From assembly GCF_030412965.1 (NCBI RefSeq), contig NZ_JAUHJQ010000001.1, positions 124,001 to 188,000 of the forward strand: a stretch of 64,000 bases of DNA, read 5' to 3'. The notes under the pieces were generated by a model. It was not told the origin of the DNA. It did not search any database and saw only the letters and a list, made by a program, of their open reading frames with translations. Source of the DNA: Nocardioides oceani (GTDB taxonomy: Bacteria; Actinomycetota; Actinomycetes; Propionibacteriales; Nocardioidaceae). Positions 17,535 to 25,286 of the stretch are shown here, piece by piece; the stretch's first letter is position 1; each line of letters starts with the position of its first letter. The translations under genes were made by a program, and so were the position numbers.

Positions 17535-17987
17535 TCAGGTCGCGTCGCTGCTGGAGGTGTCCCCGCTCGGGTCGGGCTGGACGTCCTCCTGCGGGGCGGT
17601 GCCCTCCGGGACCGTCTGCGGCGGCAGGCCGGGGCGGCCCGGCTGCCCGCGGTCGGCGTCGTCGCCGAACCCCTCGGGGCGCACGGTGGAGAAGTCGGGC
17701 CGGCCGCGGTCGCCGTGGTGACCGTGGTGACCGTGGTCGTCGGCGACCGCGTGCACGAGCGCGCCGCCGGCCCCGCCGATGAGGAGGCTCGCCAGGGCGA
17801 CCGCGGCGACGCCGCGCCACCCGAGGCTGCGCCCGCGGGCGCCGCGGAGACGGGCCCGGAGCGCCGCGGCACGGCTCCTCCGGGCGGCCGGGGGGTCGGC
17901 CGGGAGGTCGGCCGGGGGGTCGGCCGGGGGCTGGTCGGGAGCCGCGCCGTGGGTCCGGTCGGGCGTGGGTGTCTGCTCGTCGCTCAT
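17535..17987 (-). CDS. hypothetical single-pass membrane protein, His/Gly/Pro-rich
   Basis: 150 residues: an N-terminal acidic/Pro-rich cytoplasmic region with PADPPAD-type repeats, an Arg-rich stretch, one transmembrane helix near residues 58-80 (GVAAVALASLLIGGAGGALV), then HAVADDHGHHGHHGDRG and a Pro/Asp/Gly-rich outer tail. The His cluster could bind Zn, Cu or Ni, but no family is recognised. There is no Shine-Dalgarno sequence before the ATG at 17985-17987. The low-complexity ends and strong coding bias make this an actinobacterial 'membrane anchor plus disordered tail' protein of unknown role. Confidence 0.6.
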   Translation of the reverse strand: MSDEQTPTPDRTHGAAPDQPPADPPADLPADPPAARRSRAAALRARLRGARGRSLGWRGVAAVALASLLIGGAGGALVHAVADDHGHHGHHGDRGRPDFSTVRPEGFGDDADRGQPGRPGLPPQTVPEGTAPQEDVQPDPSGDTSSSDAT

Positions 17988-18104
17988 GGGAGGAGCGTGG
18001 GTGGCCAGCCTGTGCGCCGGCTGTGCGCTCCCCCAGCGGCGGGGATGAGACCGGACCGGGCCGCCCGTCGCCGCGAGACGCCCGCGCGGGCCGTCGACAA
18101 GGCC

Positions 18105-18110
18105 TAGGGT
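18105..18110 (+). promoter_or_regulatory. -10 element for a leaderless glycosyltransferase mRNA
   Basis: TAGGGT followed by 6 nt and the GTG at 18117, with no ribosome binding site in between. Confidence 0.55.
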
Positions 18111-18116
18111 CGCGCC

Positions 18117-19577
18117 GTGACGCCAGCCCCGACGCCGGCCGCGACCCGGTCACTCGCCCTCGTGGCGGCCGCGGTCGCCGCGCTGCTGCTCGTCACCGCC
18201 GGGGGCTACGGGCCCCACCGCGACGAGCTCTACTTCGTGCTGGTGGGCGGCGACCCGGCCTGGGGCTACGTCGACCAGCCGCCGCTCGTCCCGGTGCTCG
18301 CCCACGCCTGGGACGCCGTCACCGGCGGGCACCTGTGGCTGTTCCGCGCGCCGTCGGCGCTCGCCGCCGGGGCGACCGCGTGGCTGGGCGGCCTCGTGGC
18401 GCGCCGCCTCGGGGCCGGCCCGGGCGCGCAGGTGCTCGCGGCCGCGGTCGTCGGGCTCGCCCCGGTCACGCTGGCCGTCGGGCACCTGGTGTCGACGTCG
18501 ACGTACGACCTGCTCGTCGAGGTGGGTCTGCTGCTCCTGGTCCTCCGCGCGCTCGAGGACCCGCGCTGGTGGTGGGCGGCCGGGCTGCTGCTCGGCGTGG
18601 GCCTGCAGGTCAAGACGCTCCCGGCCCTGCTCGCCGCCTCGGTGGTGCTGGCGCTGCTGCTGGCGGGCCCACGGCACGCGTTCCGCTCGCCACACCTGTA
18701 CGCCGCCGGGCTGGTCTCCGCGGCGCTGTGGGCACCGAACCTGGTGTGGCAGCAGGCGCACGGCTGGCCCCAGCTCGAGCTCGCGGAGTCCATCGCCGCG
18801 GGCGGGTCGGGCACGAGCGCGGGCCTCGTCGAGCTGTGGGCCACCCAGCCCGGGCTCGTCGGGCCGCCCGTCGGCGTGGTGCTGGCCGTCGTGGGGGCGG
18901 TGCGGCTGGCGCGTTCGCGCGAGCACCGGTTCATCCTGGTGACGTGGGTGGTGCTCGCGGTGCTGGTGACCGCGACCGGAGGCAAGCCGTACTACCTGGC
19001 CCCCGCCTACGTGCCGCTCCTCGCCGCCGGCGCGATCGACGCGCTGGTCTGGGCGGGCCGCGGTGCGGCGCGGCTGCGGCGCTCGGTGCTGGGCGCCGGG
19101 CTGGCCCTGGGGGTGGTCGTCGGTGCGGTGCTGTTCCTGCCGCTGGTGCCCGCCGAGCACCTGCACCGGACGCCGGTGGTCGCGGTCAACTACGACGCCG
19201 GCGAGACCGTCGGGTGGCCGGCGTTCGTGGCCGCGGTCGAGGAGGGCCTCGACGCCGCGGGACCCGGCGCGGTGGTGGTGACGGGCAACTACGGGGAGGC
19301 CGGCGCCGTGGCCCGCTGGATCCCCGACGTGCCCGTGCACTCCGGCCACAACGCGCTGTGGGACCTCGGCCCGCCGGCGGTGGACGACGCGACCGCCGTG
19401 GTCGTCGGCTACGCCGCCGACGACCTCGAGCGGTGGTGCGGGTCGGTCGCCGAGGTCACGCGGGTCGACAACGGCCTGGACCTCGACAACGACGAGCAGG
19501 GGCGCGCCGTCCTGGTGTGCCGCCACCCCGTCGGGGGCTGGTCGGCCGTCTGGCCGAGGCTGCGACGGCTCGGCTGA
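18117..19577 (+). CDS. membrane glycosyltransferase of the GT39/ArnT-like (PMT_2) family
   Basis: 486 residues with about ten hydrophobic helices. The first extracytoplasmic loop has GPHRDELYFVLVGGDPAWGYVDQPP, written here in two parts: HRDELYF carries the Asp-Glu typical of the GT39/PMT catalytic loop and WGYVDQPP follows, as in ArnT-type enzymes. The C-terminus is a soluble domain ending in WPRLRRLG. These enzymes transfer sugars from polyprenyl-phosphate donors to proteins or lipids on the outer face of the membrane; the donor and acceptor here are unknown. No other cell-wall sugar genes are adjacent. Confidence 0.82.
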   Translation: MTPAPTPAATRSLALVAAAVAALLLVTAGGYGPHRDELYFVLVGGDPAWGYVDQPPLVPVLAHAWDAVTGGHLWLFRAPSALAAGATAWLGGLVARRLGAGPGAQVLAAAVVGLAPVTLAVGHLVSTSTYDLLVEVGLLLLVLRALEDPRWWWAAGLLLGVGLQVKTLPALLAASVVLALLLAGPRHAFRSPHLYAAGLVSAALWAPNLVWQQAHGWPQLELAESIAAGGSGTSAGLVELWATQPGLVGPPVGVVLAVVGAVRLARSREHRFILVTWVVLAVLVTATGGKPYYLAPAYVPLLAAGAIDALVWAGRGAARLRRSVLGAGLALGVVVGAVLFLPLVPAEHLHRTPVVAVNYDAGETVGWPAFVAAVEEGLDAAGPGAVVVTGNYGEAGAVARWIPDVPVHSGHNALWDLGPPAVDDATAVVVGYAADDLERWCGSVAEVTRVDNGLDLDNDEQGRAVLVCRHPVGGWSAVWPRLRRLG

Positions 19578-19691
19578 ACCTCTCACGGTGCCCGGGCGGG
19601 CCGGGCGGGACGCCCCTTCCCAGGGGTGAGGATGAGCCGCGGCGTCCAGGACACCGGTGAGGGCACACCAACCCGATCCGGGAGGACACGA

Positions 19692-20474
19692 ATGACGACC
19701 GACACCAGCGCGACAGACCGCGCCCAGCAGGCCGCGTCGACCGCCGCCGAGGAGGGGCGCCACGTCGCCGGCACCGCCGCCGACGAGGCGAAGCAGGTCG
19801 CCGGCCAGGCGGCCGAGCAGGCCAGGAGCGTCGTGAACGACGCGCTCGGCCAGGCCACCAGCCAGGCACACGACCAGGCCCGCACGCAGCGGGACCGCCT
19901 GGTCAGCACCCTCGGCACCCTCGGTGACGACCTCGACGGCATGGCGCAGCAGGCGCCGGCCGGCCTGGCCACCGACCTGACCCGCCAGGCGGCGGAGCAG
20001 GTGCGTTCCTTCGGCAGCCGGCTCGACGGCCGTGAGCCGGCCGAGCTGCTCGACGACGTACGCCGCTTCGCACGCCAGCGCCCGGGCACCTTCCTGCTCG
20101 GCGCGCTCGCCGCCGGCGTGGTCGCCGGCCGGCTCCTGCGCGGAGCGGGCGACGGCATCGCCGGCGCCACCGCCGCGCCGAGCCCGACGACGACCAGCCC
20201 GGCCACCACGCCGATCAGCACCGCGTCGACCGGCACGACCACGACGCCGACGTACGCCGCCACGAGCAGCTCGTTCGCGAGCACCTCGGGCTCGATCGGC
20301 GCCGACACCGGCGTGACCGGCACGACGGCGACGCCGCCGGCCGGCGCGGCGACGACGAACCCGCCGATGCCGAGCGCGACGCCCGGCCAGCCGACCCAGC
20401 CGCCGCGTGACGAGCTCTCCGGCAACGAGACCGGCTACAGCGGTGGGGGCCTGAGCGCGGAGGACCGGCCGTGA
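19692..20474 (+). CDS. amphipathic-helix (apolipoprotein/LEA-like) membrane protein
   Basis: 260 residues. Residues 1-100 are Ala/Gln/Glu-rich amphipathic helix repeats (AADEAKQVAGQAAEQARSVV). A RRFARQRPGTFLLGALAAG segment near 118-140 resembles a short membrane anchor, and a Thr/Ala/Pro-rich disordered tail follows. The ATG at 19692 has GGAGGACACGA upstream. It is the first of three overlapping genes; the stop overlaps the next start (GTGA). The layout is typical of actinobacterial stress or envelope proteins found with DUF3618; the role is inferred, not known. Confidence 0.72.
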   Translation: MTTDTSATDRAQQAASTAAEEGRHVAGTAADEAKQVAGQAAEQARSVVNDALGQATSQAHDQARTQRDRLVSTLGTLGDDLDGMAQQAPAGLATDLTRQAAEQVRSFGSRLDGREPAELLDDVRRFARQRPGTFLLGALAAGVVAGRLLRGAGDGIAGATAAPSPTTTSPATTPISTASTGTTTTPTYAATSSSFASTSGSIGADTGVTGTTATPPAGAATTNPPMPSATPGQPTQPPRDELSGNETGYSGGGLSAEDRP

Positions 20475-20947
20475 CCCAGCCGACGCACCAGCCGCTCCAC
20501 GACCCGGCCGCCCAGCCCAAGGGCCAGCCGTCGGGCGCCACGCCGACCCACGCCGCCGGCCAGACCGGCGACGACCGGAGCCTCGGTGAGATCTTCAGCG
20601 ACGTCACGAACGACCTGACGACCCTCATCAAGCAGGAGATGGACCTCGCGAAGGTCGAGATGAAGGAGGAGTTCGCCAAGGCCGGCAAGGGTGCCGGGCT
20701 CCTCGGCGGCGCCGGCCTGGCCGGCTACTTCGTCCTGCTGTTCCTCAGCGTGACGCTGATGTTCCTGCTCGACAACTGGATGCCGATCGAGGTCGCCGCA
20801 CTCATCACCACGGGGGTGTGGGCCGTCGTCGCGGGCGTCCTCGCCCTGACCGGCCGCAAGGCCCTCAAGGAGAGCAACCCGCAGCTGCCGAAGACGCAGC
20901 AGACCCTCAAGGAGGATGCAGAATGGGCCAGAGCACAGAAGAGCTGA
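20471..20947 (+). CDS. phage-holin-family (actinobacterial holin-X type) membrane protein
   Basis: 158 residues. A soluble N-terminus is followed by SLGEIFSDVTNDLTTLIKQE and an amphipathic DLAKVEMKEEFAKAGKG segment, then two transmembrane helices (about 78-100 and 105-127). This is the PF07332-type 'putative actinobacterial holin-X' layout. Despite the name there is no phage context: the gene is embedded in a stress-type cluster, and these proteins are usually chromosomal in actinobacteria. GTG start overlaps the preceding stop (GTGA), and its 3' end overlaps the next gene by 25 nt. Confidence 0.8.
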   Translation: MTQPTHQPLHDPAAQPKGQPSGATPTHAAGQTGDDRSLGEIFSDVTNDLTTLIKQEMDLAKVEMKEEFAKAGKGAGLLGGAGLAGYFVLLFLSVTLMFLLDNWMPIEVAALITTGVWAVVAGVLALTGRKALKESNPQLPKTQQTLKEDAEWARAQKS

Positions 20948-21543
20948 ACAGCCAGATCGAGGACACCCGGGCCCGGATGGCCGGCGACCTCGACGCCCTG
21001 CAGGACCGGGTGAGCCCCTCCGCGATCGTGGAGCGGCGCAAGGCCGCCGCCCGCAGCCGCGTCTCGGGCATGCGCGACAAGATCATGGGCACCGCCACCG
21101 ACGTCCGCGACACCGTCAAGGACAAGGCGAGCAGTGCCGGCGGGAGCGTGTCGGGCTCGATGCCGAGCACCTCGGACCTGTCGGCCCCCGACGTCCGCGG
21201 CGCGGCCTCCTCGGCCGTCGGCAGCGCCCACTCCCAGGTGCAGGGCTCGCCCCTGGCCGCCGGTCTCGTCGCCTTCGGCGCGGGCCTGGTGATCTCCTCG
21301 CTCATCCCGGCGAGCAAGGTCGAGGCCGACCTCGCGCACCAGACGATCGAGACGGCCAAGGAGAAGGGCCAGCCGCTCCTCGACGAGGCGCGCGACGCCG
21401 GTCAGTCCCTCGCCCAGGACTTCAAGGAGCAGGCCACCCAGGCCGCCCAGGAGGTCAAGGACTCCGCCACGGAGTCGGCCCAGCGGGTCAAGGAGGAGGG
21501 CCAGTCCTCCGCCGAGTCGGTCAGGTCCGACGCCCAGGGCTGA
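20923..21543 (+). CDS. DUF3618 domain protein
   Basis: 206 residues. The N-terminal DUF3618 block is visible (TEELNSQIEDTRARMAGDLD, then ALQDRVSPSAIVERRKAAA). The middle is Ser/Gly-rich, followed by a hydrophobic stretch SPLAAGLVAFGAGLVISSLI near residues 104-123, and a charged amphipathic C-terminus (EARDAGQSLAQDFKEQATQA). DUF3618 proteins sit beside holin-like proteins in many actinobacteria and are thought to be membrane-associated; function unknown. Start with GGAGGATGCAGA just before the ATG. Confidence 0.85.
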   Translation: MGQSTEELNSQIEDTRARMAGDLDALQDRVSPSAIVERRKAAARSRVSGMRDKIMGTATDVRDTVKDKASSAGGSVSGSMPSTSDLSAPDVRGAASSAVGSAHSQVQGSPLAAGLVAFGAGLVISSLIPASKVEADLAHQTIETAKEKGQPLLDEARDAGQSLAQDFKEQATQAAQEVKDSATESAQRVKEEGQSSAESVRSDAQG

Positions 21544-21561
21544 GCGTCTGCCCCACCCGCG

Positions 21562-21598
21562 CGAAGCGGCGGTGCCCGGACCGGGTACCGCCGCTTCG
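21562..21598. terminator. 37-nt near-perfect hairpin between DUF3618 and the 46-residue gene
   Basis: Arms of 18 nt (left arm starts CGAAGCGGCGGT, right arm ends ACCGCCGCTTCG) match except for one position, around a single unpaired base. It begins 19 nt after the DUF3618 stop and ends 52 nt before the ATG of the small gene. It may terminate the operon or attenuate expression of the small gene. There is no T-run. Confidence 0.6.
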
Positions 21599-21650
21599 TG
21601 CGTCCCCACCCGTCCACGAGCCACCCCAGCACGAACCTCCAGGAGGACCG

Positions 21651-21791
21651 ATGAGCGAGAGCAGCCACGAGCGCGACCCCGAGCAGCAGGAGATCGCCGA
21701 CGTCCAGGACCGGCTCGACGAGCAGGCCGAGGGCGACGGGCTGGCCGCCGAGGCCGGCAGCGGCGACGAGACCGGCCTGACCGAGGGCTGA
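21651..21791 (+). CDS. small acidic protein, 46 residues
   Basis: 46 residues, strongly acidic, with no hydrophobic segment: MSESSHERDPEQQEIADVQD, then RLDEQAEGDGLAAEAGSGDE. The ribosome binding site AGGAGG is 4 nt before the ATG and as strong as for its larger neighbours. Codon usage is high-GC like surrounding genes. It lies downstream of DUF3618, behind a long hairpin and before another. No family recognised; a disordered, stress-associated or regulatory peptide is possible. Confidence 0.65.
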   Translation: MSESSHERDPEQQEIADVQDRLDEQAEGDGLAAEAGSGDETGLTEG

Positions 21792-21838
21792 GCCGGCGGG
21801 GTCTCCAGCACCGCACCACAGCCCCGCACGACGACCCC

Positions 21839-21890
21839 GGGGTCGTGTGCCCGAGGACGCGCTCCGGCGCGTCGAGGGGCGCACGACCCC
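21839..21890. terminator. 52-nt long hairpin between convergent genes
   Basis: Outer arms GGGGTCGTGTGCCC and GGGCGCACGACCCC (one wobble pair), a small internal loop, then inner arms GACGCG/CGCGTC around a 6-nt loop. A 16-nt perfect palindrome (ACGACCCCGGGGTCGT, 21831-21846) overlaps the left arm and would compete. It is placed between the small acidic gene and the convergent FAD oxidoreductase, so it is likely a bidirectional terminator. Confidence 0.6.
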
Positions 21891-21905
21891 GCTGTCGTAC
21901 GTCGG

Positions 21906-23495
21906 TCAGCGGCCGCGCACGACCCGGCGCACCCGCCGGTGGGCGACGGCCGCCCGGGCGGCGTTCATCCCGCAGGCGCCGTGCACGCCGCCGCCGGGGT
22001 GGGCCGAGGCCGAGCCGAGGTAGAGCCCCTTGACCGGCGTCTCGGAGCGGCCGAGGCCCGGCACCGGACGGAACACCAGCTCCTGGTGCAGCTGGGAGGT
22101 GCCGCCGTTGAGGGCGCCGCCGATGAGGTTGGCGTTGCGGGCCTGCATCTCGTGCGGGCCGAGCACCCGTCGCGCGACGACCTTGCTGCCGAAGCCCGGG
22201 GCCAGCTCCTCGATCCGCGCCTGCATGCGGTCGGCGAAGCGCTCGCACTCCTCGCGGTCCCAGCGGCCCGTGACGGGGTCCTCCCCGAGGTCGCGGGCGA
22301 CGTCCTGCGGCACGTGGGTGTAGGCCCACAGCGACTCGGTGCCCGCCGGGGACCGGGTCGGGTCCGTGGTCGTCATCTGGCCGGCCAGCATGAACGGCCG
22401 TGCCGGCACCGTGCGGCTGTTGACGTGGTGCAGCGCCTCGGACATCTGCTCGACGGAGTCCGCGACGTGGAAGGTGCCGGGCGCGTGCGGCGGCTCGCTC
22501 TTCCACGGGACCGGCCCGTCGAGGGCCCAGTCGACCTTGACGGTGCCGGGGTCGAGCTCGAAGGACTCCATCTTCCGCATCGTGCCCGCCGGGAGGTCGT
22601 CGGCGGCGACCAGCCCGCCGTAGAGGTGCGGGGCGGCCACGTCGGCGACGACGGCGTGCGTGGCGGCGTACCGCTCCCCGTCGCGGGTGCGCACCGCGAC
22701 GGCCCGGCCGCGCTCGACCTCGATGCGCACGACCTCGGCGTCGCAGCGGATGTCCCCGCCGAGCGACCGGACCCGGGAGGCCATGGCCTGGGTGAGCATG
22801 CCCGCGCCGCCCTCCGGCACGGGGTAGCCGACGGTCTGGCCGAGCATCGTCAGCAGCAGGCCCATGAGCCCGGAGCCGGGCGCGCCGAGCGGGATGTCGG
22901 AGTGACCGGCGTTGCCGGCGAGCAGGATCCGCGGGGCGAAGCCGCCGAAGCGGTGCCGGCCGATGTCGACGACGGGGGTGAGCATCTCCCGCACGAACTC
23001 CAGCCCGCCGACCCTGGGCAGCTTGGCCAGCGCGCCGAGCGCGGGGCGCAGCGGCGGGAACGGCGTCAGCAGCGCGCCGACGACCTGGTCGCCGATGGTG
23101 TCCCACATGTCGCACAGCCGCAGCCACGCGTCGCCGTCGCCCGGGTGCTGGGCGTCCATGAGCGCGGCGGTCACCGTGCGGTCGCGGTGCAGCGTGGCCC
23201 ACTCCCCCGACGGCAGGCAGTGGCCGAGCACCGCGGGGCTGTGCACCCAGCGCAGGCCGTGCTCCTCGAGGTGGAACGAGCGGATGGTCGGCGACCCTGC
23301 GGCCAGCGGGTAGAACGCGCTGAAGGTGTCGTGGACGTAGTCCGGGTGCAGCTCGCGGTCGCTGCGGACCGCGCCGCCCACGTCCGGCTGGGCCTCGAGG
23401 ACGAGCACGGACCAGCCGCGGTCGATCAGGTGGTTGGCGGCGACCAGCCCGTTCGGGCCGGCACCGATGACGACGGCGTCGTACGTCGCGGTCAC
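21906..23495 (-). CDS. phytoene-desaturase-like FAD-dependent oxidoreductase (PYROXD2-type)
   Basis: 529 residues. N-terminal dinucleotide motif VVIGAGPNGLVAANHL near residues 8-23 and VLEAQPDVGGAVRS, as in carotenoid-desaturase/amine-oxidase-like flavoproteins. The C-terminus has GLYLGSASAHPGGGVHGACG, typical of PYROXD2/COG1233 proteins. No carotenoid genes are nearby, so the substrate is unknown. It begins with GTG, 4 nt after the stop codon of the SDR gene on the same strand, so both are probably co-transcribed. Confidence 0.82.
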   Translation of the reverse strand: MTATYDAVVIGAGPNGLVAANHLIDRGWSVLVLEAQPDVGGAVRSDRELHPDYVHDTFSAFYPLAAGSPTIRSFHLEEHGLRWVHSPAVLGHCLPSGEWATLHRDRTVTAALMDAQHPGDGDAWLRLCDMWDTIGDQVVGALLTPFPPLRPALGALAKLPRVGGLEFVREMLTPVVDIGRHRFGGFAPRILLAGNAGHSDIPLGAPGSGLMGLLLTMLGQTVGYPVPEGGAGMLTQAMASRVRSLGGDIRCDAEVVRIEVERGRAVAVRTRDGERYAATHAVVADVAAPHLYGGLVAADDLPAGTMRKMESFELDPGTVKVDWALDGPVPWKSEPPHAPGTFHVADSVEQMSEALHHVNSRTVPARPFMLAGQMTTTDPTRSPAGTESLWAYTHVPQDVARDLGEDPVTGRWDREECERFADRMQARIEELAPGFGSKVVARRVLGPHEMQARNANLIGGALNGGTSQLHQELVFRPVPGLGRSETPVKGLYLGSASAHPGGGVHGACGMNAARAAVAHRRVRRVVRGR

Positions 23496-23499
23496 TCCG

Positions 23500-24435
23500 T
23501 CACCCGCGCAGCGACGAGAGCACGTTGCGGGCGATGCCCACCAGCGCGTTGCCCTGGTCGCCGTGGAGCTTGTTGCCGCTCTGCCGCGGCGCCAGCACGT
23601 TGCCGGTGGTCGCCTCGGTCGGGCGCAGCCGGTCGATCGCGCCGTGCCGGAAGAACGGGCCGATGATCGCGTCGTACACGAACGGCACGGCGCTGAACCC
23701 GAAGCGGATCACCTCGTTGCTGACCAGCAGCTGCGACCAGGCGTGCTGCCGGTCGAGCCGGGACAGGATCTGCTTCGCGACCCGCTCCGGGCTCGCGACC
23801 GGCGGCGGCGGGCGGCCCTCGAAGCCGTCGTAGTTGGCGGCCTGCTGGTAGATCGGGGTGTCGACGCCGCCGGGGGCGACGTAGGAGATCGTCACGCCGC
23901 GCTTGTCGGCGTTCTCGAGCTTCAGCTGCCGGGCCAGCGCGCGCACGCCCCACTTGCTCACGGCGTACGCCGTCATGCCGGGCACGGCGATGTGGCCGAT
24001 GACCGAGCCGACCAGCGTGAGCGTGCCGGAGTCCTGGCCGCGGAGGACGGGCACGACGTGGCGGGCGACGTTGGCGGTGCCGAGCAGGTTGGTGCGCAGG
24101 ACGCCGTCGAAGACCTCCTGCGGCACCTCCTCGGTGCGGCCGTAGGCGACCACACCGGCGGAGTTGATGAACGCGTCGATGTGGCCGTGCCGGTCCAGGA
24201 CGGTGTCGACGAGCGCGCGCACCGCGGCGTCGTCGCCGACGTCGGTCGGCACCACCATGGTCGAGGCGGCGCCGGCGTCGTCGCACTCGGCGGCGACGAG
24301 GTCCAGCGACCCCACGCCGCGGGCGGCGAGCACGAGGTGGGTCCCCTCGGCGGCCGCGGCGAGGGCGGTCGCCCGGCCGATGCCGCTGGAGGCTCCGGTG
24401 ATCACGACGACGTCCCCGGGACGTGGCTTGCTCAT
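23500..24435 (-). CDS. SDR-family oxidoreductase
   Basis: 311 residues, classical short-chain dehydrogenase/reductase. VVITGASSGIGRA near residues 8-20 is the NAD(P) motif TGxxxGIG. NSAG follows, and the catalytic tetrad appears as VGSVIGH..YAVSK (Tyr-x-x-x-Lys). The C-terminal extension of about 70 residues, with LLVSNEVIRFGF, is longer than in minimal SDRs. Start chosen at the ATG 24433-24435 (MSKPRPGD), directly before the Rossmann strand. Transcribed with the FAD oxidoreductase; the pair may act on a common lipid-like substrate. The divergent response regulator lies 92 nt away. Confidence 0.85.
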   Translation of the reverse strand: MSKPRPGDVVVITGASSGIGRATALAAAAEGTHLVLAARGVGSLDLVAAECDDAGAASTMVVPTDVGDDAAVRALVDTVLDRHGHIDAFINSAGVVAYGRTEEVPQEVFDGVLRTNLLGTANVARHVVPVLRGQDSGTLTLVGSVIGHIAVPGMTAYAVSKWGVRALARQLKLENADKRGVTISYVAPGGVDTPIYQQAANYDGFEGRPPPPVASPERVAKQILSRLDRQHAWSQLLVSNEVIRFGFSAVPFVYDAIIGPFFRHGAIDRLRPTEATTGNVLAPRQSGNKLHGDQGNALVGIARNVLSSLRG

Positions 24436-24496
24436 GGCCGACCGATACCCGGGCGGCACCGGGCATATCCGTTGCCACATCGGTTTGCGGGCGGGT

Positions 24497-24514
24497 TCAC
24501 AGGCCGCTCACAGG
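24497..24514 (+). promoter_or_regulatory. 11-nt-spaced direct repeat, possible response-regulator site
   Basis: TCACAGG occurs at 24497-24503 and again at 24508-24514, repeat distance 11 nt (one helical turn), as expected for OmpR-type regulators. It directly precedes the -10 hexamer TAGCGT (24515-24520), so it overlaps the -35 region and could mediate autoregulation. Confidence 0.45.
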
Positions 24515-24520
24515 TAGCGT
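24515..24520 (+). promoter_or_regulatory. -10 element of the two-component operon (leaderless)
   Basis: TAGCGT followed by 7 nt and GTG at 24528. No ribosome binding site between them. This supports the GTG rather than the ATG at 24537 as start. Confidence 0.55.
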
Positions 24521-24527
24521 CGGCACC

Positions 24528-25286
24528 GTGGCACCCATGGACGCTGCCCCTCCTCCCGGTGCCACCCACGCGCCCGCGCTCACCCGGGCCGACGGCAGCC
24601 CGCTGCGGGTGCTGGTCGTCGACGACGAGGTCAACCTCGCGGAGCTGATCTCGATGGCGCTGCGCTACGAGGGCTGGCTGGTCGAGGTGGCCCACACCGG
24701 CGCGAGAGCGGTGGCCACCGCACGGGAGCAACGGCCGGACGCGGTGGTGCTCGACATGATGCTCCCCGACGTCGACGGCCTCGAGGTGCTCCGGCGGATG
24801 CGGGCCACCGACCCCGACCTCCCGGTCGTCTTCCTGACCGCCCGAGACGCCGTCGAGGACCGGATCGCCGGGCTCACCGCCGGCGGCGACGACTACGTCA
24901 CCAAGCCGTTCTCCCTCGAGGAGGTCGTCGCCCGGCTCCGCGGGCTGATGCGGCGCGCGGGCGCCCAGCAGGCGGCCACCTCCTCGGTCCTGGCCGTCGG
25001 CGACCTGTCCCTGGACGAGGACAGCCGCGAGGTGTTCCGCGCCGGTGAGGAGATCATCCTGACCGCCACCGAGTTCGAGCTGCTGCGCTTCCTCATGCGC
25101 AACCCGCGCCGCGTGCTCAGCAAGGCCCAGATCCTCGACCGCGTCTGGAACTACGACTTCGGCGGCCAGGCCAACGTCGTCGAGCTCTACATCTCCTACC
25201 TGCGCAAGAAGGTCGACGCCGGCCGGGCGCCGATGATCCACACGATGCGCGGGGCGGGCTACGTGCTGAAGCCGGCGGCCGGATGA
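24528..25286 (+). CDS. OmpR/PhoB-family response regulator
   Basis: 252 residues. Receiver domain about 27-142: VLVVDDE acidic pocket, phospho-acceptor Asp76 in VVLDMMLPDVDG, TARDAVEDR and Lys in DYVTKPF. C-terminal winged-helix domain about 155-250 (ILTATEFELLRFLMRNPRRV, KAQILDRVWNYDFGGQANVV). The GTG at 24528 follows a -10 hexamer by 7 nt. Its stop overlaps the kinase start as ATGA. The layout is like TcrA/PrrA-type actinobacterial systems; the signal is unknown. Confidence 0.93.
   Translation: MAPMDAAPPPGATHAPALTRADGSPLRVLVVDDEVNLAELISMALRYEGWLVEVAHTGARAVATAREQRPDAVVLDMMLPDVDGLEVLRRMRATDPDLPVVFLTARDAVEDRIAGLTAGGDDYVTKPFSLEEVVARLRGLMRRAGAQQAATSSVLAVGDLSLDEDSREVFRAGEEIILTATEFELLRFLMRNPRRVLSKAQILDRVWNYDFGGQANVVELYISYLRKKVDAGRAPMIHTMRGAGYVLKPAAG

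Noticed and set aside
20471..20947. A 'phage holin' gene as sign of a prophage
   Set aside because: No integrase, capsid, terminase or lysin genes nearby, no attachment sites, and the protein family is chromosomal in actinobacteria.
21906..24435. FAD oxidoreductase plus SDR as a carotenoid gene cluster
   Set aside because: No phytoene synthase, lycopene cyclase or GGPP synthase genes are nearby, and the protein belongs to the PYROXD2-like branch.
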